From: Actinomycetota bacterium
GTDB lineage: Bacteria > Actinomycetota > Acidimicrobiia > IMCC26256
Assembly (NCBI GenBank): GCA_009702955.1
Contig: WLHA01000015.1
Span: 1 to 11,874 of the forward strand
Direction: 5' to 3'
Length of the DNA: 11,874 nucleotides
Within the stretch, counting starts at the first letter, position 1. Every line of letters begins with the position of its first letter. Below are positions 1 through 5,858 of the stretch, piece after piece. The position numbers and the translations under genes were made by a program. Under the pieces are notes generated by a model. It made no database searches. It was not told the origin of the DNA and saw only the letters and a program-made list of their open reading frames with translations.

Positions 1-210
1 ACGCAGTGCAAAATCAACGACACGCTCATTCAACACAGGTAGAGAGCCAGGGAGCCCTAAGCAGACTGGGCAGATATTTGTATTCGGCTCAGAACCAAAC
101 TCATTCGCGCAGCCGCAGAACAGTTTGGTCTTCGTTGCGAGCTCGACATGGACCTCTAACCCGATGACTGTCTCGTACTGAATCTCTGGAGCCGCTTCGG
201 TAGTGCTCAT
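1..210 (-). CDS. gatB: Aspartyl/glutamyl-tRNA amidotransferase subunit B, N-terminal part
   Basis: The frame starts at ATG 210 and runs off the left edge, so only about the first 70 residues are present. GatB binds the misacylated Glu-tRNA(Gln) or Asp-tRNA(Asn), phosphorylates the acyl group and accepts ammonia from GatA. The visible part has the family hallmark YETVIGLEVHVEL near residue 12, followed by TKLFCGC and NTNICPVCLGLPG, whose cysteines form the zinc site of the GatB cradle domain, then the LPVLNERVVDFALR stretch. Its ATG overlaps the gatA stop as ATGA, which implies translational coupling, and AGGCGG lies six bases upstream. Identity is secure from the conserved N-terminus; nothing can be said about the C-terminal YqeY-like domain, which lies outside the window. 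Confidence 0.95.
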   Translation of the reverse strand, partial: MSTTEAAPEIQYETVIGLEVHVELATKTKLFCGCANEFGSEPNTNICPVCLGLPGSLPVLNERVVDFALR

Positions 211-1634
211 GCGGCACCGCCTGCGGACTCAATAGCGCGTGCAACTCTGAACATCACTGGCTCTCCTAGCGCTGGGGCAAGGACCTGCACCCCAATCGGC
301 ATGCCATCACTCCCCACTCCAAATGGAACACTCATCGCTGGGTGGCCGGCGAGGTTGGATGCAATCGTGCAGATGTCAGAGAGGTACATCGAGAAGGGGT
401 CCTCGGTTTTTGCGCCAAATTTGAAGGCCGTAGTGGGGGTTGTAGGAGAGAGCAAGACATCAAAGCGCTCGTAGGCCGAGGCGAAGTCACGAATGATCAA
501 CGTGCGGACTCGCTGTGCTTGGCCGTAATAGGCGTCGTAGAACCCAGCTGATAGGGCGTAGGTGCCGAGCATGATCCTGCGTTTTACCTCTGCTCCAAAA
601 CCTGCATCGCGGGTTGCGGAGTTCATCTCATATACATCGTCACCGTCAACGCGCAGGCCGTAACGCACGCCGTCATAGCGGGCAAGGTTGCTCGATGCCT
701 CCGCCGGAGCAATGAGGTAATAAGCAGAGAGCCCATATATGCAGCTAGGAACGGATATGCGCTCGACTCTCGCCCCCTGAGCCTCAAGGGCCGATGCAGC
801 ACGCTCTACCGCTGCGCGCACCTCTGGGGCTATACCCTCGACGTCTGTTAACTCCGTAACCAAACCAACGCGAAGCCCTGCAACATCTGCACCGTCGTTG
901 AGCAGTGCTGTAGGTGGAGTCGCTATTGAGGTCGAGTCCATCCGATCGTGGCCAGAGATCACGTCGAGAAGCAATGCAGCGTCGTCAACAGTCGCTGCAA
1001 ATGGCCCAATCTGATCGAGGCTTGAGGCGAAGGCGATGAGTCCATAACGAGATACGACCCCATAGGTTGGCTTTACACCTACAACGCCGCAGAATGATGC
1101 GGGTTGGCGAATCGAGCCACCAGTATCCGAACCGAGCGAGAGCGGTGCAAAACGCGCCGCTACTGCGGCGGCTGATCCTCCACTCGAGCCACCTGGGACT
1201 CGAGAGGGATCAAGCGGGTTGAGTGTCGGGCCAAACGCTGAGTTCTCTGTAGAGGATCCCATCGCAAACTCATCGAGGTTGGTCTTACCGACGGGGACTC
1301 CCCCCGCAGCAAGCACACGCTCTACAACCGTCGCGTTATATGGCGGCAGCCAGCCATCGAGGATTCTTGATGAGCATGTAGTGGGGACTCCGCGCGTGCA
1401 GAGATTGTCTTTGAGTGCAACCGGGACACCTGCGAGTGGCCCCGGGTCTTCCCCGCGGGCAACTTTGGCATCGACTTCATCTGCTTGCGCGAGCGCTGCA
1501 TCCGCTGTCACATGGTTAAAGGCATGTATCTCGCCCTCGCTGCTCGCAATAGTTGCAAGGTGCTCCTCTGCCACGGAGCGTGCGGTGCGCGCCCCGCTGC
1601 GAACCGCTGCTGCGATCTCAATAGCAGACGACAT
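207..1634 (-). CDS. gatA: Aspartyl/glutamyl-tRNA amidotransferase subunit A (amidase)
   Basis: GatA hydrolyses glutamine and passes the ammonia to GatB for conversion of Glu-tRNA(Gln) or Asp-tRNA(Asn) to the amidated form, in the cytoplasm. The amidase-signature core is clear: LAGVPVALKDN holds the catalytic Lys (about residue 75), GGSSGGSAAAVAA holds the cis-Ser (about 150) and GSDTGGSIRQPA holds the nucleophilic Ser (about 174). The spacing of the three residues equals that of characterised GatA enzymes. At about 475 residues the length is normal. I chose ATG 1634, which overlaps the gatC stop as TGATG and has GGTGAGG four bases upstream; a GTG codon directly before it (1637) is the alternative and adds one residue. 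It is the middle gene of gatC-gatA-gatB. Confidence 0.97.
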   Translation of the reverse strand: MSSAIEIAAAVRSGARTARSVAEEHLATIASSEGEIHAFNHVTADAALAQADEVDAKVARGEDPGPLAGVPVALKDNLCTRGVPTTCSSRILDGWLPPYNATVVERVLAAGGVPVGKTNLDEFAMGSSTENSAFGPTLNPLDPSRVPGGSSGGSAAAVAARFAPLSLGSDTGGSIRQPASFCGVVGVKPTYGVVSRYGLIAFASSLDQIGPFAATVDDAALLLDVISGHDRMDSTSIATPPTALLNDGADVAGLRVGLVTELTDVEGIAPEVRAAVERAASALEAQGARVERISVPSCIYGLSAYYLIAPAEASSNLARYDGVRYGLRVDGDDVYEMNSATRDAGFGAEVKRRIMLGTYALSAGFYDAYYGQAQRVRTLIIRDFASAYERFDVLLSPTTPTTAFKFGAKTEDPFSMYLSDICTIASNLAGHPAMSVPFGVGSDGMPIGVQVLAPALGEPVMFRVARAIESAGGAA

Positions 1635-1951
1635 CACGCCTCACCCATGATCCGCGGCACGCGAAAGCGCCCCTCTTCAGCGGATGGCGCTGCTGCTAAT
1701 ACTTCATCGCGATCGAGGCTTGTTCCTATGACATCCTCACGCAGCACATTCGTCACTGGGAGCGGGTGCGCGGTAGTTGGCACGCCAACTAAGTCAAGGC
1801 TTGAAATATCTGTGGCGTGGCCGAGAATCGCTGTGAGTTGCTCGGCGAACTCCCCTACTTCTTCGGGGGTAAGCGCAAGGCGAGCAAGCATTGCAACGTG
1901 CTCAACATCAGATCGCGTAATGCTCACTTGCTCAGTTGGCTGCTTGGGCAT
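1634..1951 (-). CDS. gatC: Aspartyl/glutamyl-tRNA amidotransferase subunit C
   Basis: GatC is the small clamp subunit that wraps around GatA and contacts GatB in the GatCAB complex. The sequence has the typical order ITRSDVEHVAMLARLALTPEE at the N-terminus, EFAEQLTAILGHATDISSLD in the middle, and a C-terminal part with LREDV and the final RFRVPRIMGE that inserts into the complex. The 105-residue length is normal to slightly long. Two starts are possible: ATG 1951 (used here) and GTG 1927, which begins nearer to the usual conserved start. ATG 1951 lacks a Shine-Dalgarno sequence but has a -10-like TAGACT six bases upstream, fitting a leaderless message. It is first in the gatCAB operon. Confidence 0.95.
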   Translation of the reverse strand: MPKQPTEQVSITRSDVEHVAMLARLALTPEEVGEFAEQLTAILGHATDISSLDLVGVPTTAHPLPVTNVLREDVIGTSLDRDEVLAAAPSAEEGRFRVPRIMGEA

Positions 1952-1957
1952 CTCGTG

Positions 1958-1963
1958 AGTCTA
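1958..1963 (-). promoter_or_regulatory. Putative -10 element of gatCAB (leaderless type)
   Basis: TAGACT fits the actinobacterial -10 pattern TANNNT and ends six bases before ATG 1951, so transcription would begin at or next to the start codon. No convincing -35 hexamer is visible. The same geometry recurs at five other genes in this window, which is the main support. Confidence 0.45.
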
Positions 1964-1989
1964 CGGTTTCGCCTCACTCGATCGCCGTG

Positions 1990-2012
1990 CCGGGGCCCGC
2001 AAGGCAGCCCGG
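1990..2012 (-). terminator. Possible hairpin after the ferredoxin gene
   Basis: Read on the minus strand, CCGGGC can pair with GCCCCGG (one bulged base) around a ten-base loop. It lies between the 13-base repeats and the gatC promoter, where a terminator for the ferredoxin message is expected. There is no U-tract and the loop is long, so this is a weak call and could be chance in a G+C-rich stretch. Confidence 0.25.
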
Positions 2013-2022
2013 ACGCCCTGGA

Positions 2023-2100
2023 GCTATTCGCTCGGGCTATTTGCTCGGGCTATCTACTCGAGATATCTGCTCGGGCTATTTACTGGAACTATTTATAGGG
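2023..2100. repeat. 13-base tandem repeat, about six units
   Basis: Units at 2023, 2036, 2049, 2062 and 2075 are GCTATTCGCTCGG, GCTATTTGCTCGG, GCTATCTACTCGA, GATATCTGCTCGG and GCTATTTACTGGA, followed by a decayed sixth unit (ACTATTTATAGGG) at 2088-2100. The period is exactly 13, so it would shift frame if translated. The sixth unit contains the stop codon (TAG, minus strand) of the ferredoxin gene; the other five fill the gap toward gatC. The order of similarity suggests growth by duplication from the end of the ferredoxin gene. Function unknown. Confidence 0.9.
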
Positions 2101-2400
2101 GTCGTTGGTGCCGAGCGGATGGACCCACCAAGACTCCTCAGCCGGGCTCCACTCGTCATCCACGATGATGCAGTTGACGGGACAGACTGGTGGCAGGCAT
2201 TTGCCACATCCGCTGCAGAGTTCAGGGATGATGATGACATCCATACCGTGGTTAAAGATCGCCCCAAACTGAGGCGGGCAGGCACGTAGGCAGGCATCGC
2301 AGTTGATGCAGGTCTCCATATCGATACGCAGCGGAGCCGGCTGCCACTTCGGGTTACGAGTCCTCGACTCAATCCGCTCTTCGCGACCCTCAGATGCCAT
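2089..2400 (-). CDS. Two-cluster [4Fe-4S] ferredoxin
   Basis: A 103-residue soluble electron carrier. The first cluster motif is CINCDACLRACP (Cys31, 34, 37, 41), the second CSGCGKCLPPVCPVNC (Cys62, 65, 68, 73 with an extra Cys77). In two-cluster ferredoxins the first three Cys of one motif and the last Cys before Pro of the other bind each cluster. Here the second motif has four residues instead of three before the last Cys. A basic N-terminal extension (WQPAPLRID) precedes the clusters and an acidic, Trp-rich tail (DDEWSPAEESWWVHPLG) follows. No oxidoreductase partner lies next to it, so its redox partner cannot be named. ATG 2400 has no clear Shine-Dalgarno site but a -10-like TACGAT seven bases upstream. 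The gene sits between two unrelated tandem repeats. Confidence 0.9.
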   Translation of the reverse strand: MASEGREERIESRTRNPKWQPAPLRIDMETCINCDACLRACPPQFGAIFNHGMDVIIIPELCSGCGKCLPPVCPVNCIIVDDEWSPAEESWWVHPLGTNDPYK

Positions 2401-2407
2401 GCCCCGG

Positions 2408-2413
2408 ATCGTA
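2408..2413 (-). promoter_or_regulatory. Putative -10 element of the ferredoxin gene
   Basis: TACGAT fits TANNNT and ends seven bases before ATG 2400, as expected for a leaderless message. No good -35 hexamer is seen. Support comes from the same spacing at other genes here. Confidence 0.4.
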
Positions 2414-2511
2414 GGACAGCGAGCGCCCAGAGCGGCACACCTAGGCCGAATTCAGCGACCAGTTCGCCCGCGGCGATGGGTACACGCCCTCGAAGCGCGC
2501 TGAACCGCCGA

Positions 2512-2557
2512 CAACCCTGCAACCCTGCAACCCTGCAACCCTGCGACCCTGCAAGCC
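2512..2557. repeat. 8-base tandem repeat, five units
   Basis: CAACCCTG occurs four times without a mismatch from 2512, followed by CGACCCTG (2544-2551) and a partial CAAGCC. It lies in the 220-base gap between the HNH gene (stop at 2621) and the ferredoxin gene (start 2400). The near-perfect identity suggests recent slippage and a copy number that may vary between strains. Nothing else recognisable is in that gap except the ferredoxin promoter candidate. Confidence 0.93.
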
Positions 2558-2620
2558 AAAACGCAGATCAGTGAGCACAGCGCCGATTGCCGTTCTCCGC
2601 GACCCGAATGAGCGCAGCCA

Positions 2621-3832
2621 TCACCCTGTATCTCGGCGGCTTGGTGGTGCTCGCCATTCCCAGGCACCCCCTTCGCCGTCGTTTGCTCTCACTAGGCCGA
2701 ATCCATCGTGTGTTTTTTGAAGGTGATGTCGCTTACAGAGCCGTACGAGGTTCTCCAAACTTGCAGGGCCGCCTTCAGAGAAAGGGACGATGTGATCTAT
2801 CTCTAGGCCAAGACTCATGTCACAGGTTGGTACCTGGCAGACACGATCTCGCTCTTCAACCGCTGTTCGCAGTGGCGCAGGGATGTGTCTGCCCATATGC
2901 GCAACTGTCTTGATATCGACTCCATCGCCTACAAGAAGTTTTAAGAATGCCTCGCCCAAATACTCAGTTGCAGTCGCTACAGGGATCGGCCCAACGCCAG
3001 CGATCTCGCAGAGTTCTCCATGCTCGGTATGTCCACGCTTTAGTGCATCGATGTCGATTCGAATATTCATCATGGCGTGAGGGCGACGTGTCTTGGTCTC
3101 GATCACTCCATGCGCATGCCTTGAAGCTCCATTACTAGTCTTCTCGCAGAGTGCCATTAGAGCATCAGCTGCGTAGGCCTCTGGCCTTTCACGATTCCCA
3201 CTCTTGCGTGCGGCCTTAAAGACCTCATCCTGTAGTGGCTTTAGCGCTGCCATCACGAGCGCGCCATTGGCAACGGTCATGCGCGCTTTTAGATTGAACG
3301 AACCATCGAGATCGGTCCACGATTTTAAGTAACGCGATTTATGAACCTGCCTATGGCGCTCTGCCTCATCGGTTGCAGCTGCAACTACTCGAGAGGTTGC
3401 ATCGCGCAGGTCGCGAACTGTCGCGTGTTTTGAGAGGTTCAAGAGTTGAGTCTCGGTATTAGGCGCAACGATTGCACCTCGGGCTACCTCGACAGCCTGT
3501 GTGCCCGAGAGGTCGCCTGAGAGCAAGGCTGCCTGGGTAACAGGCAAGTGCTGCAGTTGATTGGCGAGCACGACCACGGACTGAGCTTCGTAGTGAGCGC
3601 AGTCGGTCTCGTTCGAGAGCCACTCAGAAATACTCTTCGCTCCCTCACCCTTCCAAGCGTTGGTTCGCTCTACTTGGCCAACAGCAACTGTGCGCAGAGA
3701 ATCGCCAGCTCTACGGACTCGCTCGGCGATCTCCACCAATCCCCGAGCGCCGGGCGCATCGATGCAGTTGACCTCGAGAGAGGCGATACATGACTGGAGC
3801 TCTGTTGTGAGTTGATTCAATCGGTCGAACAT
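2621..3832 (-). CDS. DUF222 / HNH endonuclease domain protein (13E12-like)
   Basis: A 403-residue protein with an N-terminal DUF222 region (roughly residues 1-300, starting MFDRLNQLTTEL) and a C-terminal HNH nuclease domain. The HNH core has CQVPTC, then LEIDHIVPFSEGG with the catalytic Asp-His pair (about 346-347), Asn in ENLVRLC, and CKRHH; the paired Cys suggest a structural zinc. This architecture is typical of the actinobacterial 13E12 repeat family, whose cellular role is unsettled. The open frame continues upstream to 3943, but I chose ATG 3832 because the extension (RR/Leu/Pro-rich) has no family resemblance, and because a LexA box and a -10-like TAGAGT sit exactly at this start. DNA-damage control by LexA is therefore likely. 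The gene stands alone and is divergent from the SCP2 gene. Confidence 0.88.
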   Translation of the reverse strand: MFDRLNQLTTELQSCIASLEVNCIDAPGARGLVEIAERVRRAGDSLRTVAVGQVERTNAWKGEGAKSISEWLSNETDCAHYEAQSVVVLANQLQHLPVTQAALLSGDLSGTQAVEVARGAIVAPNTETQLLNLSKHATVRDLRDATSRVVAAATDEAERHRQVHKSRYLKSWTDLDGSFNLKARMTVANGALVMAALKPLQDEVFKAARKSGNRERPEAYAADALMALCEKTSNGASRHAHGVIETKTRRPHAMMNIRIDIDALKRGHTEHGELCEIAGVGPIPVATATEYLGEAFLKLLVGDGVDIKTVAHMGRHIPAPLRTAVEERDRVCQVPTCDMSLGLEIDHIVPFSEGGPASLENLVRLCKRHHLQKTHDGFGLVRANDGEGGAWEWRAPPSRRDTG

Positions 3833-3840
3833 ATGTTCGA
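3825..3840. promoter_or_regulatory. LexA (SOS) box over the HNH gene start codon
   Basis: TCGAACATATGTTCGA is a perfect 16-base palindrome. It matches the actinobacterial SOS box (TCGAAC-N4-GTTCGA; CGAACRNRYGTTCG). It covers the last base of the -10-like TAGAGT, the predicted transcription start and the ATG at 3832-3830, so bound LexA would block the promoter directly. LexA control of 13E12-family genes is known in mycobacteria, which agrees with this placement. Confidence 0.88.
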
Positions 3841-3845
3841 CTCTA
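3840..3845 (-). promoter_or_regulatory. Putative -10 element of the HNH gene
   Basis: TAGAGT fits TANNNT, ends seven bases before ATG 3832 and touches the LexA box by one base. A weak -35-like TTTACT lies about 15 bases further upstream, a short spacing. Translation would be leaderless, since no Shine-Dalgarno sequence precedes the ATG. Confidence 0.5.
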
Positions 3846-4035
3846 AAACAAGGGTGGGACAGTAAAGACATCCACCCGAGACCAGCCAACCGACGAAACC
3901 CTCTTCGCAGCAGCAACGGAGGAACAGCCCTGTGACATGGCACTTAGCCCTCTCCGTCACTAGCATCAGCCATTGCTGCCACGACCTCGCGTCAGCACTT
4001 CTCGAGATCCATCCTCTACTTCGTTAGGAGACACA

Positions 4036-4440
4036 GTGTCTAAGCATCCGTTCCTGTCCGATGAGTGGTTCGCAGTAGTTCAGAGACTCATTGAGGACCA
4101 CGGTGCCGAGGCACCCGCACACGCCAACATGGTCATGAACCTCACCGTTACAGATACCCCATTCGGGCCAGAGCGTCACCTCCACATGGGGACCGCTGAC
4201 GGCAAGGGTCGCGTAGGTATCGGCCACGATGCAGCCGGTGAGATCACCATCACGACTGACTACGAGACCGCTAAGCAGATCTTTATATCGGGTGATCCAC
4301 AGGCGGGCATGCAGGCCATGATGTCTGGAAAGTTGAAGATTCAGGGCGATATGTCGAAGCTCATGTCCATGGCGCAGCAGGGTGGCGCCCCTGCTGGCGG
4401 CCCAGCGCTTGCAGAGGCCATTCAAGGGATTACCGAGTAG
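4036..4440 (+). CDS. SCP2 sterol-carrier domain protein
   Basis: A 134-residue protein made of one SCP2-like domain, a small fold with a hydrophobic tunnel that binds sterols or fatty acyl chains. It begins with HPFLSDEWFAVVQRLIEDH, continues with a beta-sheet region (MNLTVTDTPFGPERHLHMG, GRVGIGHDAAGEITITTDYETAKQIF), and ends with the family's GKLKIQGDMSKLMSMAQ segment that caps the pocket. The start is GTG 4036, five bases after AGGAG (4026-4030); an in-frame ATG at 3973 would add 21 residues without family resemblance. Single-domain SCP2 proteins in actinobacteria are usually of unknown substrate; lipid or steroid metabolism is likely here because MFE-2-like dehydrogenase and dehydratase genes occur nearby. 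No terminator is evident after the stop, though GCTATTT occurs twice (4453, 4467). Confidence 0.85.
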   Translation: MSKHPFLSDEWFAVVQRLIEDHGAEAPAHANMVMNLTVTDTPFGPERHLHMGTADGKGRVGIGHDAAGEITITTDYETAKQIFISGDPQAGMQAMMSGKLKIQGDMSKLMSMAQQGGAPAGGPALAEAIQGITE

Positions 4441-4563
4441 TTATCTCACTCAGCTATTTGGCAAGAGCTATTTAGTCACCTTGAAGTAGGCAATTGTTAA
4501 ATGGGCACCATGAGAGCGGGGGCCGAGAGTCCTCCGTTTTCGCGTTATTCCATCGCGAATGCG

Positions 4564-4569
4564 TAGCCT
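4564..4569 (+). promoter_or_regulatory. Putative -10 element of the first transporter gene
   Basis: TAGCCT fits TANNNT and ends six bases before ATG 4576. An AAGG lies only two bases before the ATG, too close for a normal ribosome site, so leaderless initiation is the better reading. No clear -35. Confidence 0.38.
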
Positions 4570-4575
4570 CAAGGT

Positions 4576-5826
4576 ATGGCACGCAGCGCAAGCCGACCCG
4601 CACCCCGCCCGGGTACAGCAGGCTCTGCGTTACGCCACCGCGATTTCCGAATCGTCTGGGCAGGAACATTCACCTCAAACATCGGCACGTGGATGCAGAA
4701 CGTGCTCCTCGGGGCATGGGGATGGGAACTCACTCGTTCAGCGACCTATGTGGGCATTCTTTACTTCGCACAGCTTGGACCGCTCCTACTCCTCTCCGTA
4801 TTTGGCGGAGTGCTCGCTGACGTACTTGATCGACGACGCCTGCTTGTGATCACACAACTAGAGCAATTGGTTGGGTCTCTTGTGCTTGCTGGCCTCGCGC
4901 TGTCAGACAATCCCCCTCTCGCCGGAATCGCTCTCTGCGTGCTTGCGATTGGAGTCGGCAACGCATTCGCTGCCCCTTCAATAGGCGCAATAATGCCGAC
5001 GCTTGTCCCGCGTGAAGATATTCCAGGCTCGGTATCGCTGCAGTCGGTACAGATGAATCTCTCGCGGGTTATCGGCCCTTCAATCGGGGCACCTCTCTAC
5101 GCGGTCTTTGGAGCCGCACCGGTATTCGCAATAAATGCCGCTACTTATCTTTTCGCCATCGTGAGTTTGATGGTTGCGAAATTCCCGAGGCTCTCGCCCC
5201 ACCCTCCGACAGAACGCGGCCTTGCACGGCTCTCATCAGGATTTCGCATCGCTTGGAATGACCCCCTCGTGAAGCGCATCCTGATCACACTCACGATCTT
5301 CTCCTTCTTCTCGCTTACTTTCGTTGGACTGATGCCTGCAATCGCGGCACAGAACTTTGGGATTAGGCCCAAGAGCACCGCCTACGGAGCGCTATACGCA
5401 GTCTTCGGATTTGGTGCTGCGATGGGGGCGATCTCTGTTGGAACGATTCTGCATGGGCGGCGGAAAGAACGAATAGTTCGTCTCGGATTGATCGCCTTCG
5501 CTGTCCTTCTCGCGATATTTGCCTGTATTCGCAGTCCGTTCTGGGCATTCCCTGCGGTATGCATACTCGGATTCGCTTATTTTGCAGTCATTACATCCCT
5601 CTCGACGGTTCTGCAGTCTCACCTCGACAACGCCGTTCGGGGACGAGTCATGGCACTTTGGATCATGGCATTTGGAGGTACTGTGCCAATCGGCGTGCTC
5701 TTCGGCGGGTGGATCGAGAACTCGATCGGAATCACTGCGGTCATGCTCTACGGGGCATTCGTCGCCCTATGCCTCGCTTATTACTCTGACCTTGAGAACG
5801 CTCACCGCTCGCACCGCACGACTTGA
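4576..5826 (+). CDS. Major facilitator transporter, MFS_3 (EntS-like) type
   Basis: A 416-residue inner-membrane transporter with about twelve hydrophobic helices. A basic N-terminus and RHRDFRIVWAGTFTSNIGTWMQ lead into helix 1, which is characteristic of the MFS_3 group that includes the enterobactin exporter EntS and many uncharacterised actinobacterial proteins. Motif A is present in the loop after helix 2 as GGVLADVLDRRRLL (about 77-90), and its counterpart in the second half is degraded. The final helices contain VRGRVMALWIMAFGGTVPIG, also typical of the group. Proton-driven export is expected, but the substrate cannot be told; family members export siderophores or drugs. It converges with the next transporter over a 32-base gap without an obvious terminator. 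Confidence 0.87.
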   Translation: MARSASRPAPRPGTAGSALRHRDFRIVWAGTFTSNIGTWMQNVLLGAWGWELTRSATYVGILYFAQLGPLLLLSVFGGVLADVLDRRRLLVITQLEQLVGSLVLAGLALSDNPPLAGIALCVLAIGVGNAFAAPSIGAIMPTLVPREDIPGSVSLQSVQMNLSRVIGPSIGAPLYAVFGAAPVFAINAATYLFAIVSLMVAKFPRLSPHPPTERGLARLSSGFRIAWNDPLVKRILITLTIFSFFSLTFVGLMPAIAAQNFGIRPKSTAYGALYAVFGFGAAMGAISVGTILHGRRKERIVRLGLIAFAVLLAIFACIRSPFWAFPAVCILGFAYFAVITSLSTVLQSHLDNAVRGRVMALWIMAFGGTVPIGVLFGGWIENSIGITAVMLYGAFVALCLAYYSDLENAHRSHRTT

Positions 5827-5858
5827 TGATTCAGAGGCAACACTCCACCCGAAGGCAT

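Noticed and set aside
342..551. Small plus-strand frames within gatA, gatC and the transporters
   Set aside because: They lie antisense to conserved genes, lack ribosome sites and show no protein-like sequence.
2023..2551. Short repeats as a CRISPR array
   Set aside because: Units of 13 and 8 bases are contiguous with no unique spacers, and no cas genes are present.
2621..3832. HNH gene as a homing endonuclease, intron or mobile element
   Set aside because: It is intact with a DUF222 domain, has no inverted repeats or intron features around it, and interrupts no gene.
3833..3943. N-terminal extension of the HNH protein to ATG 3943
   Set aside because: The added 37 residues do not resemble DUF222 proteins and would place the LexA box and -10-like hexamer inside the gene.
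4453..4474. Two GCTATTT copies after the SCP2 gene as a relic of the 13-base repeat
   Set aside because: The shared stretch is only seven to eight bases, the spacing is 14 rather than 13, and the flanks do not match; chance is likely.
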